A stretch of 64,000 nt of DNA from Constrictibacter sp. MBR-5 (GTDB taxonomy: Bacteria; Pseudomonadota; Alphaproteobacteria; JAJUGE01): positions 744,001 to 808,000 of the forward strand of contig NZ_JBEPTK010000001.1 of assembly GCF_040549485.1 (NCBI RefSeq). Reading direction: 5' to 3'. Of this stretch, positions 24,832 to 34,700 are shown in pieces. The position numbers and the translations under genes were made by a program. Each line of letters opens with the position of its first letter. The stretch's first letter is position 1. The notes below the pieces were generated by a model that was not told the origin of the DNA, did not search any database, and was given only the letters and a program-made list of their open reading frames with translations.

Positions 24832-26988
24832 GTGACCAGCCACGTGAATCCACGCGATCCCCGGACGGCCGAGGCGGCACCGCCCCCGCTGGACGCATGG
24901 CGCACCGAGACGGCGACCCGGGCGACGGTCCTGCGCGACGCCGCCACCTATTTCGGCGTGCTGCGCAAGGCGCTGCTGGCGGCGGAGCGGGAGGTGGCGA
25001 TCGTCGGCTGGGACATCGACAGCCGCACCCCGCTGGTCGGCGAGAGCGGCGAGCCCGACGACGCCCTGCCGCGCGAACTGAGCGCGTTCCTCAGCGCGCT
25101 GGTGAAGCGCCGCCCGAAGCTGAGGGTCCGCCTGCTGCTGTGGGACTATTCGGTGCTGTTCACGGCCGAGCGCGAGGCGATGGCGAGCTACACGCTGGGC
25201 TGGAGCACGCCGCGCCAGATCACCTTCTGCTTCGACGACTGCGTGCCGCTCGGCGCGTCGCATCACCAGAAGATCGTCCTGATCGACGACGCGGTCGCGT
25301 TCAGCGGCGGCATCGACCTCGCCATCCGTCGCTGGGACACGCCGGCGCACCGGGTGAAGGAGCCGCGCCGCGTCGATCCGGCCGGCAAGCCCTACCGCCC
25401 GTTTCACGACGTCCAGATGATGGTCGAGGGGCCGGCCGCACGCGCGATCGGCGATCTCGTCCGCAAACGCTGGCGCGCCGCCCGCTGCGAGACCCTGCAG
25501 GCACAGCCCGCCCCCGCGACGTCGCCCTGGCCCGCGGACGTGGCGCCGGATTTCCGAGACTGCCAGGTCTCGATCGCCCGCACACTGCCGGCCTTCCAGG
25601 GCGAGAGCGAGGTCCGCGAGGTCGAGCGGTGGTTCCTCGGCATGATCGCGCGGGCGGAACGCACGCTCTACATCGAGAACCAGTTCGTCACCGCGCCGAA
25701 ACTGGCGAAGGCGATCGCGGCGCGGATCCGGGAGCGCCCCGAACTGGAAGTGCTCATCGTCGCCCCCCAGCAGTATCAGTCTTGGCTGGAATCGAAGACG
25801 ATGCGCACGGGACGGATCGGCTTCGTCCAGGTGCTCGAGCGCGCCGGCGTGTCGGATCGCATCCGGCTGCTCACCCCGCTGGTCGAGGAAGACGGCGAAC
25901 GCGCCGCCGTCATGGTCCACGCCAAGATCATGATCGTCGACGACACCTTCCTGCGGGTGGGCTCGGCCAACCTCAACAACCGCTCCCTCGGCACCGACAC
26001 GGAATGCGACCTGATCGTCCACGGCACGGAGGAGCGACATCGCAAGGCGATCCGGGACGTGCGCGACGCACTGCTCGGCGAGCATCTGGGCGCCGAGGGC
26101 GCCACGGTGACGCAGGCGGTGGCCGATACGGGGTCCCTTTTCGGCGCGATCGACCGCCTCAACGGCGGGCCGCACCGCCTCGCCCCCTTGAAGGACGGCG
26201 AGATCGAGGATCGCGACGCCGCCGCGGCCATGGCGGCGGTCGCCGATCCCGAACGCCCCATCGACCCGGAGGTCTTCGTCGACATGATGGCCGAACGGCG
26301 CCCGGTACGGCGCAACCTTTCGGGCATCGCCCGGCTCACCCTGATCGCCGCGGCGGTCGCCGCCCTGGTCCTGGTCTGGCAGGTGACGCCGCTCCGCGAA
26401 TATGCCGATTTCGCGACGGTCGAGCGCGCCGTCGCCACGATCGCGTCCGATCCGCTGGCGCCGGCCTACGTGATTCTCGGCTTCGTCGTCTCCGGCCTGG
26501 TCGCGTTTCCGGTCATGATCGCGATCGCCGTCACCGCCGTGACCTTCGGTGCATGGCTGGGGCTCGCCTATGCGGCGACCGGCGCGCTCGCCAGCGCCCT
26601 CGTCACCTACGGCGTGGGCGCGCTCGTCGGTGCGGGGCTCATCGAAAGCCTCCTCGGCCGCCGCTTCACCCGCATCAGCCGGCGCATCAAGGACAAGGGC
26701 ATCCTGGCCGTCGCCGCGATCCGAATGGTTCCGATCGCTCCCTTCACGGTGATCAACCTGCTGGCCGGCGCCAGCCGCATCCGGCTGCGCGACTACACGA
26801 TCGGCACGATGCTCGGCCTCACGCCGGGGCTCCTCGTCATCGCGCCGCTCGGACGGCAGGCGTACGAGGTGCTGACCGACCCGTCGATCGAGGACACGCT
26901 GATGCTCCTCGGACTGGCGCTCGTCTGGCTGACCGTGTCCTTTGGTCTGCAGCGCGTCGTCTCCCGCTACGAGAGATCGAATCGTTGA
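24832..26988 (+). CDS. phospholipase D-like / VTT (DedA-like) fusion membrane protein
   Basis: A 718-residue two-part protein. Residues about 25–480 hold two PLD repeats with complete HKD motifs: H145-x-K147-x4-D152 (HHQKIVLIDD) and H363-x-K365-x4-D370 (HAKIMIVDD), followed by GSANLNNRSLGTDTE. This half should transfer or hydrolyse phosphatidyl groups. Residues about 500–718 form a VTT/SNARE-associated (DedA-like) integral membrane domain with about five helices, including the AIRMVPIAPFTVINLLAGAS signature. The start is GTG. The TTGA overlap with the next gene indicates co-translation. Cardiolipin synthase-like or phospholipase activity are both possible. Confidence 0.9.
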   Translation: MTSHVNPRDPRTAEAAPPPLDAWRTETATRATVLRDAATYFGVLRKALLAAEREVAIVGWDIDSRTPLVGESGEPDDALPRELSAFLSALVKRRPKLRVRLLLWDYSVLFTAEREAMASYTLGWSTPRQITFCFDDCVPLGASHHQKIVLIDDAVAFSGGIDLAIRRWDTPAHRVKEPRRVDPAGKPYRPFHDVQMMVEGPAARAIGDLVRKRWRAARCETLQAQPAPATSPWPADVAPDFRDCQVSIARTLPAFQGESEVREVERWFLGMIARAERTLYIENQFVTAPKLAKAIAARIRERPELEVLIVAPQQYQSWLESKTMRTGRIGFVQVLERAGVSDRIRLLTPLVEEDGERAAVMVHAKIMIVDDTFLRVGSANLNNRSLGTDTECDLIVHGTEERHRKAIRDVRDALLGEHLGAEGATVTQAVADTGSLFGAIDRLNGGPHRLAPLKDGEIEDRDAAAAMAAVADPERPIDPEVFVDMMAERRPVRRNLSGIARLTLIAAAVAALVLVWQVTPLREYADFATVERAVATIASDPLAPAYVILGFVVSGLVAFPVMIAIAVTAVTFGAWLGLAYAATGALASALVTYGVGALVGAGLIESLLGRRFTRISRRIKDKGILAVAAIRMVPIAPFTVINLLAGASRIRLRDYTIGTMLGLTPGLLVIAPLGRQAYEVLTDPSIEDTLMLLGLALVWLTVSFGLQRVVSRYERSNR

Positions 26989-27779
26989 CGGACAAGGGTT
27001 TGCGTACGATCCGGCTGATGAGCTGGAACATCCACGGCTGCGCGGGATCGGACGGGCTGCGGGACGCCGACAGGATCGTCGCACTGATCGACGAGATCGG
27101 GCCGGACGTGCTCGCGGTGCAGGAGGTCGACACGCGCTGCACCGGCGCCGGCGGCGAGGCACTCGTGGCGCTTCTCGCCGACGCGGTGGGCGAGCACCGG
27201 GCCGAAGCCTATACCCTGGTCGAGCCCGACGGCGAATACGGCCAGGCGCTGTTCAGCCGCCTGCCGCTGTTCGAGCACACGACCCACGACGTCTCGTGGC
27301 GCCGGCGCGAGCCGCGCCGCGTCATCGACGTGACCGTGGCAGCCGCCGGCTCGCGACTGCGCGTGCTGGCCACGCATCTTGGCCTGTCCCTGCGCGAGCG
27401 GCGCTTTCAGGCGGAACGCCTGGATCAGGCACTCGGGCCGCGGGTGGACGTGCCCACCGTCGTGCTCGGCGACTTCAACGACTGGCTGCCCTACGGGACG
27501 GTGTACCGGCGGCTGATCCCCAGGCTGCCGGTGGTGACGGACATCCGCACGTTTCCGGCCCGTCTGCCGCTGCTGACGCTCGACAGGATCTACGCCTCGA
27601 GCGAGCTGCAGCTGCTCGCCCCCCGGACGCTCCGCCATGCGAGGCGCGCTTCGGACCACCTGCCGGTGATCGCCGACCTCGTGCTGCCGGAGGCCCGGGA
27701 CACGGGCGCGGAGCTCAGTGCATCATCAGGACCGGAATGGGCGACTGCGCCATCACCGTCCGCGTCGCACCGGCGATGA
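26985..27779 (+). CDS. endonuclease/exonuclease/phosphatase (EEP) family protein
   Basis: A protein of 264 residues with the EEP fold motifs in order: MSWNIHG, VLAVQEVD, TVVLGDFNDW and RRASDHLPVIADL, giving the catalytic Asn, Glu, Asp-x-Asn and Asp-His. It may cleave phosphodiesters in lipids or nucleic acid; its coupling to a phospholipase D-like gene hints at lipid head groups. The start is TTG in a TTGA overlap with the PLD gene; ATG at 27018 is the alternative. The 3' end runs 65 bases into the convergent usp gene. Confidence 0.87.
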   Translation: MTDKGLRTIRLMSWNIHGCAGSDGLRDADRIVALIDEIGPDVLAVQEVDTRCTGAGGEALVALLADAVGEHRAEAYTLVEPDGEYGQALFSRLPLFEHTTHDVSWRRREPRRVIDVTVAAAGSRLRVLATHLGLSLRERRFQAERLDQALGPRVDVPTVVLGDFNDWLPYGTVYRRLIPRLPVVTDIRTFPARLPLLTLDRIYASSELQLLAPRTLRHARRASDHLPVIADLVLPEARDTGAELSASSGPEWATAPSPSASHRR

Positions 27780-28560
27780 CCATCTGGCGGATGCGCATGT
27801 GCGTAAAGGCGCCCATCACCAGCAGGCCGGCCCCCTGCTCCTTGCAGGTCTCGAGGATGAGCGAGCCGGTGGGGTCGTCGAACAGGCCGCCCGACTCGGA
27901 CTTGACCGTCAGGGCCTCGGCCGACAGGCCGTGCGCGGCGAGATAGTCGCGCACCCCGACCGGCTCGCCCTCGCCGACGGCGAGAATGATCGTCCGCTGC
28001 GCGCCGCGCAGGAACGGCATCGCCGCCTTCAGCGCCCGCGCCGCCTCCGGGCTGTCGTTCCACGCGACGATCACCGTGCCGCGGTGCTCGGGCTTCGTCG
28101 CCGTCTCGGGCGGCACGAGATAGACGGGCCGGCCGGATTCGAACAGCACCGCCTCGATGTCGCGCTCGGTGGAGGAGGAGACGCCCTCGCCCGGCCGGGG
28201 GAACAGGACCAGGTCGGCGAGCCGTGCCCGCGCCGCGAGAATGTCGGCCTCCGAGCCGGTGGTCACGTCGAGGGTCGCATCGCTGCGGCCGGCCGCGACC
28301 TCGTCGAACAGGGCGCGCGCGCGCCGCTCGCGCTCCTGCGCCTCCGCCTCGGCCGCCTCGAGGATCATCTCCATTCCGGCGCCGGATCCGGCGCCGGCGG
28401 CGCCCGCCCCGGCATAGGCGATCGACATGGTGGGGTCTTGGTGGATGTGCGCGACCGCGAGCGACGCCTCAAACTGCGTCGCGAGATCGAGCCCCGCGAC
28501 CAGCACGTCGCGCGACGGCACCTGCCCCGTCAGCGGAACCAGTATCTTCTTGATGCTCAT
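27715..28560 (-). CDS. universal stress protein, tandem UspA domains
   Basis: A 281-residue cytoplasmic protein made of two UspA-like units. The first (residues 1–140) starts KKILVPLTGQVPSRDVLVAGLDLA and has the acidic helix EAEAQERERRARALFDEV; the second (about 160–281) starts TVIVAWNDSPEAARALKAA and ends with LLVMGAFTHMRIRQMVIAGATRTVMAQSPIPVLMMH, close to the G-x2-G-x9-G-S/T nucleotide motif. A perfect EcfG-type promoter lies 32 bases upstream, so it should be induced in the general stress response. Its 3' end overlaps the convergent EEP gene. Confidence 0.93.
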   Translation of the reverse strand: MSIKKILVPLTGQVPSRDVLVAGLDLATQFEASLAVAHIHQDPTMSIAYAGAGAAGAGSGAGMEMILEAAEAEAQERERRARALFDEVAAGRSDATLDVTTGSEADILAARARLADLVLFPRPGEGVSSSTERDIEAVLFESGRPVYLVPPETATKPEHRGTVIVAWNDSPEAARALKAAMPFLRGAQRTIILAVGEGEPVGVRDYLAAHGLSAEALTVKSESGGLFDDPTGSLILETCKEQGAGLLVMGAFTHMRIRQMVIAGATRTVMAQSPIPVLMMH

Positions 28561-28592
28561 CGCGTCCTCATCCGATCAGTGCACTGAACCGA

Positions 28593-28617
28593 AACGCATC
28601 CTCGCCTGCCGCGTTCC
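28593..28617 (-). promoter_or_regulatory. EcfG-type (general stress) promoter of usp
   Basis: On the minus strand GGAAC and CGTT are separated by exactly 16 bases, a full match to the alphaproteobacterial EcfG consensus GGAAC-N16/17-CGTT. The -10 element ends 32 bases before the usp ATG, giving a leader of about 25 bases. Position, orientation and target gene all fit. Confidence 0.72.
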
Positions 28618-28631
28618 GGGCAATCCGGCGG

Positions 28632-29765
28632 CTACCGGCGTCCCCGCCTGCGCCCGTCGATCCGCGTCTCCCGCCGCAGCCAGCCCTTGCGCCAGAACAC
28701 GAGGAGGAAAGCGAACGCGACCGCCGTCATGAGGCCGAGCGCGAAGGGATAACCAAAGTACCACCGCAACTCCGGCATGTTCCAGGGCGACTCGGAGGTC
28801 TCGAAGTTCATGCCGTAGACGCTGGCGATGAAGCCGAGCGGGATGAAGATCGTCGCGATGATGGTCAGGACCTTCATCACCTCGTTCATCCGGTTGCTCA
28901 CCGCCATCATGTGCAGGTCGAACAGGCTGCTGCTGACCTCGCGATAGACCTCGGTCATGTCGATCAGCTGGACGAGATGGTCGTAGCAGTCGCGCAGGTA
29001 GACCCGCGTCTGTGCCGTCACCGGCGGCATCTCGTCGCGCAGCAGCGCACCGATCATCTCGCGTTGCGGCCAGAGGGTGCGGCGCACCAGCAGCAGGTCG
29101 CGCTTGACTGCATGCACTTCCCCAACGATCTCGCCCGACGGCTCGCGTATCGCGCGGTCTTCGAGCGCCTCGACGACCTCGCCGTGGGTCTCCAGCACGG
29201 GAAAGAACCCGTCGATCATCGCGTCGAGCAGCGCATAGGCCAGATAATCCGCGCCGTTCGCCCGAAAACGGCCGGAACTGCCCTGGATGCGCTGGCGGAT
29301 CGGGTCGAAGCAGTCGCCCGGCCGTTCCTGGAACGAGAGCACGAAGCCTGTGCCCAGGAAGAGCGACAATTGCTCAGCGACGAAAGGCCGGACCGTCTCC
29401 GCCATCTGCGTGACGATGAACAGGTGGTCGCCGTAGCTTTCCACCTTCGGCCGCTGGTGCGTGCTCAGCACGTCCTCCAGCGCCAGCGGATGCAGCCCGA
29501 ACTCGGCTCCGAGCCGGCGCAGCAGCGCCACATCGCCCAGGCCGTCGACGTCGACCCAGATCACCGGCCATTGCGCGCGCAGCGCTGCGATCTCGTCGGG
29601 ATCGGCATGCTCGCGGTCGATCACGCCGTCGGGCCCGTAGGCGATGATCCGGATCGCAGGGGGGCGCGCGTCCGGCGCGGCGGCGAGCGTTCCGGGCGCC
29701 GAGCCGGGGATGCTCCGCCGTCGGTGGAATAGGCGTCCGGTCCTAGAGGCTTGTGCCCGGCTCAT
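28632..29765 (-). CDS. corA: CorA family divalent cation transporter
   Basis: A 377-residue inner-membrane protein. The long N-terminal cytoplasmic domain is followed by two C-terminal helices, and the pore signature YGMNF (GMN motif) ends the first helix (IIATIFIPLGFIASVYGMNF). This is the CorA pentamer that takes up Mg2+ or related ions. I chose the Met at 29765 because a GGGGAG site precedes it by 8 nt; a start ten codons upstream (29795) is possible. The gene is divergent from tamA. Confidence 0.93.
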   Translation of the reverse strand: MSRAQASRTGRLFHRRRSIPGSAPGTLAAAPDARPPAIRIIAYGPDGVIDREHADPDEIAALRAQWPVIWVDVDGLGDVALLRRLGAEFGLHPLALEDVLSTHQRPKVESYGDHLFIVTQMAETVRPFVAEQLSLFLGTGFVLSFQERPGDCFDPIRQRIQGSSGRFRANGADYLAYALLDAMIDGFFPVLETHGEVVEALEDRAIREPSGEIVGEVHAVKRDLLLVRRTLWPQREMIGALLRDEMPPVTAQTRVYLRDCYDHLVQLIDMTEVYREVSSSLFDLHMMAVSNRMNEVMKVLTIIATIFIPLGFIASVYGMNFETSESPWNMPELRWYFGYPFALGLMTAVAFAFLLVFWRKGWLRRETRIDGRRRGRR

Positions 29766-29905
29766 CGCGCTCCATCTCCCCAAAGTCGCAAACACCCGGA
29801 ACCGGGCATGTTGATGTGGTGTTGCCCCCGGGAACGGTCCGGCAGATTCTCGTCTCCGGCGATCCTACGGGAAGTCGCAAGTTGAAGGTGAGACGAGGTG
29901 GTTGC

Positions 29906-31780
29906 ATGAGAAAGGCCGGCGGAGCCGGAAACGCGCCGGACCTGGAACCGGGCACGGTACGGGGAAGGTGGATCTCGGTCGCCCGGGCCGTTGCCGTCTC
30001 GTCCCTCGTCGTCTCCGGCTGCAGCACCGGTGCCGACGAACCGCCCCCGTCGGCCGCCGCCTCGGTCCAGGAGCCCGCGGGACGGGCAATCCCGTACGAC
30101 GTGGACATCGACGGCGTGGAAGGCGATCTGGACGGGCTCCTGCGGGAGTCCGCCGAGTTGATCACCCTGAAGGACAATCCGCCCCTCACCATGGCCCGTC
30201 TGCGCGCGCGCGCCGAGGGCGACGTCGCGACCTTCGAGCGCGTGCTGCGCTCGCGCGGGTACTACGCGTCGAAGATCGCCATCGACATCGACGACAAGGC
30301 GAGGCCCGTCGACATCGACATCGACGTGACGCCGGGCCCGCAGTACCGGCTGGACCGCTACGCCCTGGACTACAAGGGAGGCGCGCCGGACGGCGTGCCG
30401 AAGGAACCGGCGGACATCGGAATCGAACTGGGCACGCCGGCGGAGTCGTCCAAGGTGGTGGACGCCCAGGCGCGACTGCTCACGCGGCTCGGCGAGACCG
30501 GCTACCCGCTCGCAGAGGTCACCGACCGCGAGGCCATCGTCGACCACGACAAGAAGGCGTTGCTGGTCACCCTGAAGATCGATCCGGGCACCCGGGCGAG
30601 CTACGGCCAGGTCAAGGTCCAGGGACTGAACCGCACAGAGGAGGGCTATGTCCAGCGCCTCGTCGACCTGCGCAGGGGCTCGACCTGGGACCAGCGCCAG
30701 GTCGAGACGGCGCGCACGCGCCTCGCCGGCACCGGCCTGTTCGAGAGCGTCGCCATCGATCGCGCGGACGAGGCCGGCCCGGACGGGCAGCTGCCGCTGA
30801 CGGTGCGGCTGAGCGAACGCGCGCCGCGGACGATCGGCGGCAGCCTGACCTATGGATCGTCCGAGGGCGCCGCGGCCGAGGTGTATTGGGAGCACCGCAA
30901 CCTCTCCGGCCGCAACGAGAAGCTCCGCTTCACCGGCACCGTCGCTGAGCTGGAACAGGGGGTGGCGGCCTCCTTCCGCAAGCCGAACTGGCGGCGGCTC
31001 GACCAGGATCTGCTCGCCGACGCCGAGGCGAAGCGGACGACCTACGACGCCTATGACGAGATGACGATCAACAGCTCGATCGGCGCCAGCCGGAAGTGGG
31101 GCGGCGTCTGGACGGGCACGGTGGCGACCGGCCTCGAATACTCGATCATCGACGACGACGGCGAGAAGGAGAAGTTCCTGCTCGCCAGCCTGCCCGCCAG
31201 CCTCGCGCGCGATACCACGGACAGCCTGCTCGACCCGACCCGCGGCTCCAGGCTCGCCTTCACCGTGACGCCCTATGTCGGGACCGGCGAGCGCGACCTC
31301 GCCTTCCTGGCCGCGACGATCGGCGGCTCGAGCTATTACCGCATCGACGAGGAGGGCCGCTTCGTCGCCGCCGGCCGCGCCAAGCTGGGCAGCCTCGTCG
31401 GCGCCGGCACCGAGGACATCCCCGCGACCAAGCGCTTCTACGCCGGCGGCGGCGGCTCGGTGCGCGGCTACGCGTTCCAGGCCGCGGGTCCGCTCGACGA
31501 CGACGACGATCCGGTGGGCGGCCGCTCGCTGATCGAGATCGGCGCCGAGATGCGCATCAAGATCACCGAGAGCATCGGCATCGTCCCCTTCATCGACGGC
31601 GGCTCCGTCTTCGACGACCCCTATCCGACCAATTTCAGCGACCTGCTCTGGGCCGCCGGCCTGGGCGGGCGCTACTACACGGCGCTGGGGCCGATCCGAC
31701 TCGACGTGGCCTTCCCGCTGAACGGCCGCGATTCCGACGATTTCTTCCAGTTCTACGTGAGCATCGGACAGGCCTTCTGA
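29906..31780 (+). CDS. tamA: TamA-like Omp85 outer-membrane protein, with a lipobox-like signal
   Basis: A 624-residue Omp85-family protein. After the signal there are POTRA-type repeats (residues about 60–300, for example YYASKIAIDIDDKARPVDIDIDVTPGPQYRLDRY and YGQVKVQGLNRTEEGYVQRLVDLRRG), then a 16-strand barrel from about residue 310 to the C-terminal Phe (VSIGQAF). The VRGY motif (GSVRGYAF) of the barrel lid is present. With TamB it inserts outer-membrane proteins. The signal reads LVVSGC, a lipobox, unusual for TamA. tamB follows after 5 bases. Confidence 0.9.
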   Translation: MRKAGGAGNAPDLEPGTVRGRWISVARAVAVSSLVVSGCSTGADEPPPSAAASVQEPAGRAIPYDVDIDGVEGDLDGLLRESAELITLKDNPPLTMARLRARAEGDVATFERVLRSRGYYASKIAIDIDDKARPVDIDIDVTPGPQYRLDRYALDYKGGAPDGVPKEPADIGIELGTPAESSKVVDAQARLLTRLGETGYPLAEVTDREAIVDHDKKALLVTLKIDPGTRASYGQVKVQGLNRTEEGYVQRLVDLRRGSTWDQRQVETARTRLAGTGLFESVAIDRADEAGPDGQLPLTVRLSERAPRTIGGSLTYGSSEGAAAEVYWEHRNLSGRNEKLRFTGTVAELEQGVAASFRKPNWRRLDQDLLADAEAKRTTYDAYDEMTINSSIGASRKWGGVWTGTVATGLEYSIIDDDGEKEKFLLASLPASLARDTTDSLLDPTRGSRLAFTVTPYVGTGERDLAFLAATIGGSSYYRIDEEGRFVAAGRAKLGSLVGAGTEDIPATKRFYAGGGGSVRGYAFQAAGPLDDDDDPVGGRSLIEIGAEMRIKITESIGIVPFIDGGSVFDDPYPTNFSDLLWAAGLGGRYYTALGPIRLDVAFPLNGRDSDDFFQFYVSIGQAF

Positions 31781-31785
31781 TCGGT

Positions 31786-34700
31786 ATGCGCAAAGCCGTA
31801 CGCGTCATCCTCTACACGCTGGGCGGGTTCCTCGCGCTCGTCGTCGTCGCCGTGCTCGCGGTCTTCGCCGTGCTCCGCACCGAGGCCGGACGCGACTGGC
31901 TGGCCGCGACGATCAGCGACGCCGCCTCGACGCCCGGCCAGATGGAGCTGCGCATCGGCGCCATCGACGGCCCCCTGCCCGGCAGCATCGGCGTGCGCGA
32001 TCTTCAGATCGCCGATGCCGACGGCGTATGGCTCACGCTGGAGCGCGCGCGCCTGAACTGGGACCCGCTGGCGCTGTTCGCCGGCCGGGTCGCGGTCGAC
32101 CTGATCGACGTGGACGGGGCGCATGTGCGCCGCCTTCCCGCCGGCGGCCCGCCGCCGGCCGAGGAACAGCCGACCGATTTCACGCTGCCCTCGGTGCCCG
32201 TCGACATCGTCGTCCGCCGGCTCAAGGTCGACGGCGTCCGCCTCGACGAGCCGGTGGCGGGGATGCCGGTGACGCTGCGCGCCGAAGGCCAGCTGGCGGC
32301 GGCCGAGGCCGGCGAGATCCGCACCGACCTGGTCGTGGAACGCACCGACGGCAGCGCCGGCAAGCTCGTGCTGAACGCCACGATGGAGCCCGGTGACCGG
32401 ACCATCGACCTGGAAGCGGTGCTGACCGAACCGGAGGGCGGCCTGATCGCCCGCACGCTGGCCGTGCCCGGCCTGCCGCCGGTCACCGTTCGCCTCACCG
32501 GCGGCGGTCCGATCGAGCAGGTCGCCGGTACGCTGACCGCCGCCATGGGCGACGACCTGGGCGCCGATCTCGAATATCGCGTCGCCTATTCCCCCGAGAA
32601 CATCGGCTTCGCCCTGACCGGCAAGGCGCGTGTCGCCCCGTTGGTGCCGGAACCGCATCGCGCGGCCGTTTCGGGCGGCTTCGGAATCGATCTCGCAGCC
32701 GCCCTCGCAGGCCAGACGGTGACGCTGCAGCGCCTGTCGGCCGCGTCCGATGCGGTCTCCCTGACGGCCGAGGGAACGGCGGTCCTCGACGCCGGGACGC
32801 TGGACATGCAGGTCGGCGTCGGGCTGAAGCAGCCCGAACTGATCGCGCTCTATGCGCCGGAGGTGTCGGCCGAAGAGGTCGCCCTGCAGGCTCACGTCAC
32901 CGGCAGCTTCGATCGTCCGCGCCTTCATCTGGAGGCCGAGGCGGGGCGGGTGACGCTTCCCGCCGCGACGGTCGCGGGCCTGACCGCCACGATCGAGGCG
33001 GAGCCGCAGAAGCCGCTGAGCGACGGCCTCGCCGTCTCCTTCCGCGCCGTGGCGCTCGCGACCCGGCTGGTTCCCGCCCAGGCGCCCGAGGCTGCCGGTC
33101 CGATGTTCCTCAACGTCGCCGGCACGGCCGACATGGAGGCGAGCCGGGTCACCATCGAGCGGCTGGCGCTGTCCCACGCGCTGGCCAAGGCTGAGGGATC
33201 GGCCGTCGCAACGCTCGAACCCCTCGGCCTCGAGGCGAAGCTGGCGCTCGACGCGCCCAGCCTAGCGCCCCTGTCGGTGCTCGCCGGCATGCCGGTCGCC
33301 GGTGCGGCGCAGGTGACGGTCGATGCGACGGTGGCCGCCGGCGGGCAGTCGGTCGACGCCACGGTCGACGGCACCGTGCGAAACCTCCAGCTGCCGACGG
33401 TCCCGGCGGCCGCGGCGCTCGCGGGCGAAACCGCAACCCTGCAGGCGAAGGTGCAGACGGCCGCCGACAGCAACCATCGCGTCGACGCGACGCTGGCCAC
33501 GGCGGCGGCCGAGGTGAAGGTCGAAGGCACGATCGCGTCGGCGTTCGACACGCTCGACATCGGCTATCGGGTCGCCGTGCCGCAACTGGCGGCGCTGACC
33601 CCCATCACCGGCACCGACCTCGCCGGTACGGCGGAACTGACCGGCCGCGCGACCGGTCCCGTCGCCAGTCCGACGGTCGTCGCCACGCTCGACGGCAAGG
33701 ACGTCGGCGTCGCCGGGCAGGGGCTGGGCGCGGTGCGTGCGGAGGTGCGTGCCGAGGACGTCGCGGGCGCCGCGAAGGGCAGCCTCTCCTTCCGCGCGGC
33801 GCCGCCCCAAGGCGCCGTGACCCTCGCGACCGACTTCGCCAAGAGCGACACCGCGGTGAGGCTGGACAATCTCAGGATCGGCGCGCCGGGCGGCAGCCTG
33901 GCGGGCCAGGTGACCGCACCGCTGAACGGCGCGCCGGCACAGGGCACCATCGCCGGCCGCTTCCAGGACATCGCGCCGCTGCTCGCCCTCGGCGGCATGG
34001 ACGGATCGGGCGCCTTGAACCTCTCGATCGAGCTTTCGGGCGAGAACGGCGCGCAGGCGGCCGACGCCGACGTCGAACTGTCGCGTTTCCGGCTCCAGGG
34101 CGGCGGCGAGCCGCTGCAGGTCGCCAGCGTCGATCTGGAGGCCAAGGCGGTTCTGGCGGAGACGCCCCGGGGCAACATGACGCTGACACTGTCCGGGCTG
34201 AACGCCGGCGGCAGCAGGGTCGACCGCCTGACCCTGCGTGCCCGCGGCGCGCAGTCGGGCGCCGACTTCGAACTCGCCACCAACGGCGAGGCGACCGTGC
34301 CCTTCCGCATCGAGGCCGCCGGCAACGCGGGATATGCGGAGGGCGCCGCGACCGTCCGGCTCGACCGGCTGACGGGGACGCTGCGCAACGAGCGCCTGCG
34401 CCTGCGTCGGCCCGCACGCATCGTCGCGGCACCGGGCGGCATCGAAGTCGACGACCTGAACCTCGCCCTCGCCTCAGGCTCGCTCACCGCCGATGCGACG
34501 ATGCGGGCCGACCGATTCGAGGGCACCCTGCAGGTAAACGCCCTGCCGCTGGCGCTCGCCCGCCTCGCCTCCCCCGATACCGACGTGCAGGGCCGGGTCT
34601 CGGGCCGTGTCAGCCTGTCCGGCTCGGCCGCCGCGCCGCGCGGCACCGCCGCGTTCGACTTCACGGACGTGCGCTACGGCGGTGCGAACGAGCTGCCGCC

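Noticed and set aside
29798-29823. EcfG promoter for tamA (GGAAC-N17-TGTT)
   Set aside because: Both the mismatch and a GC-rich setting with several GGAAC copies make a chance match likely; tamA is not a typical stress target.
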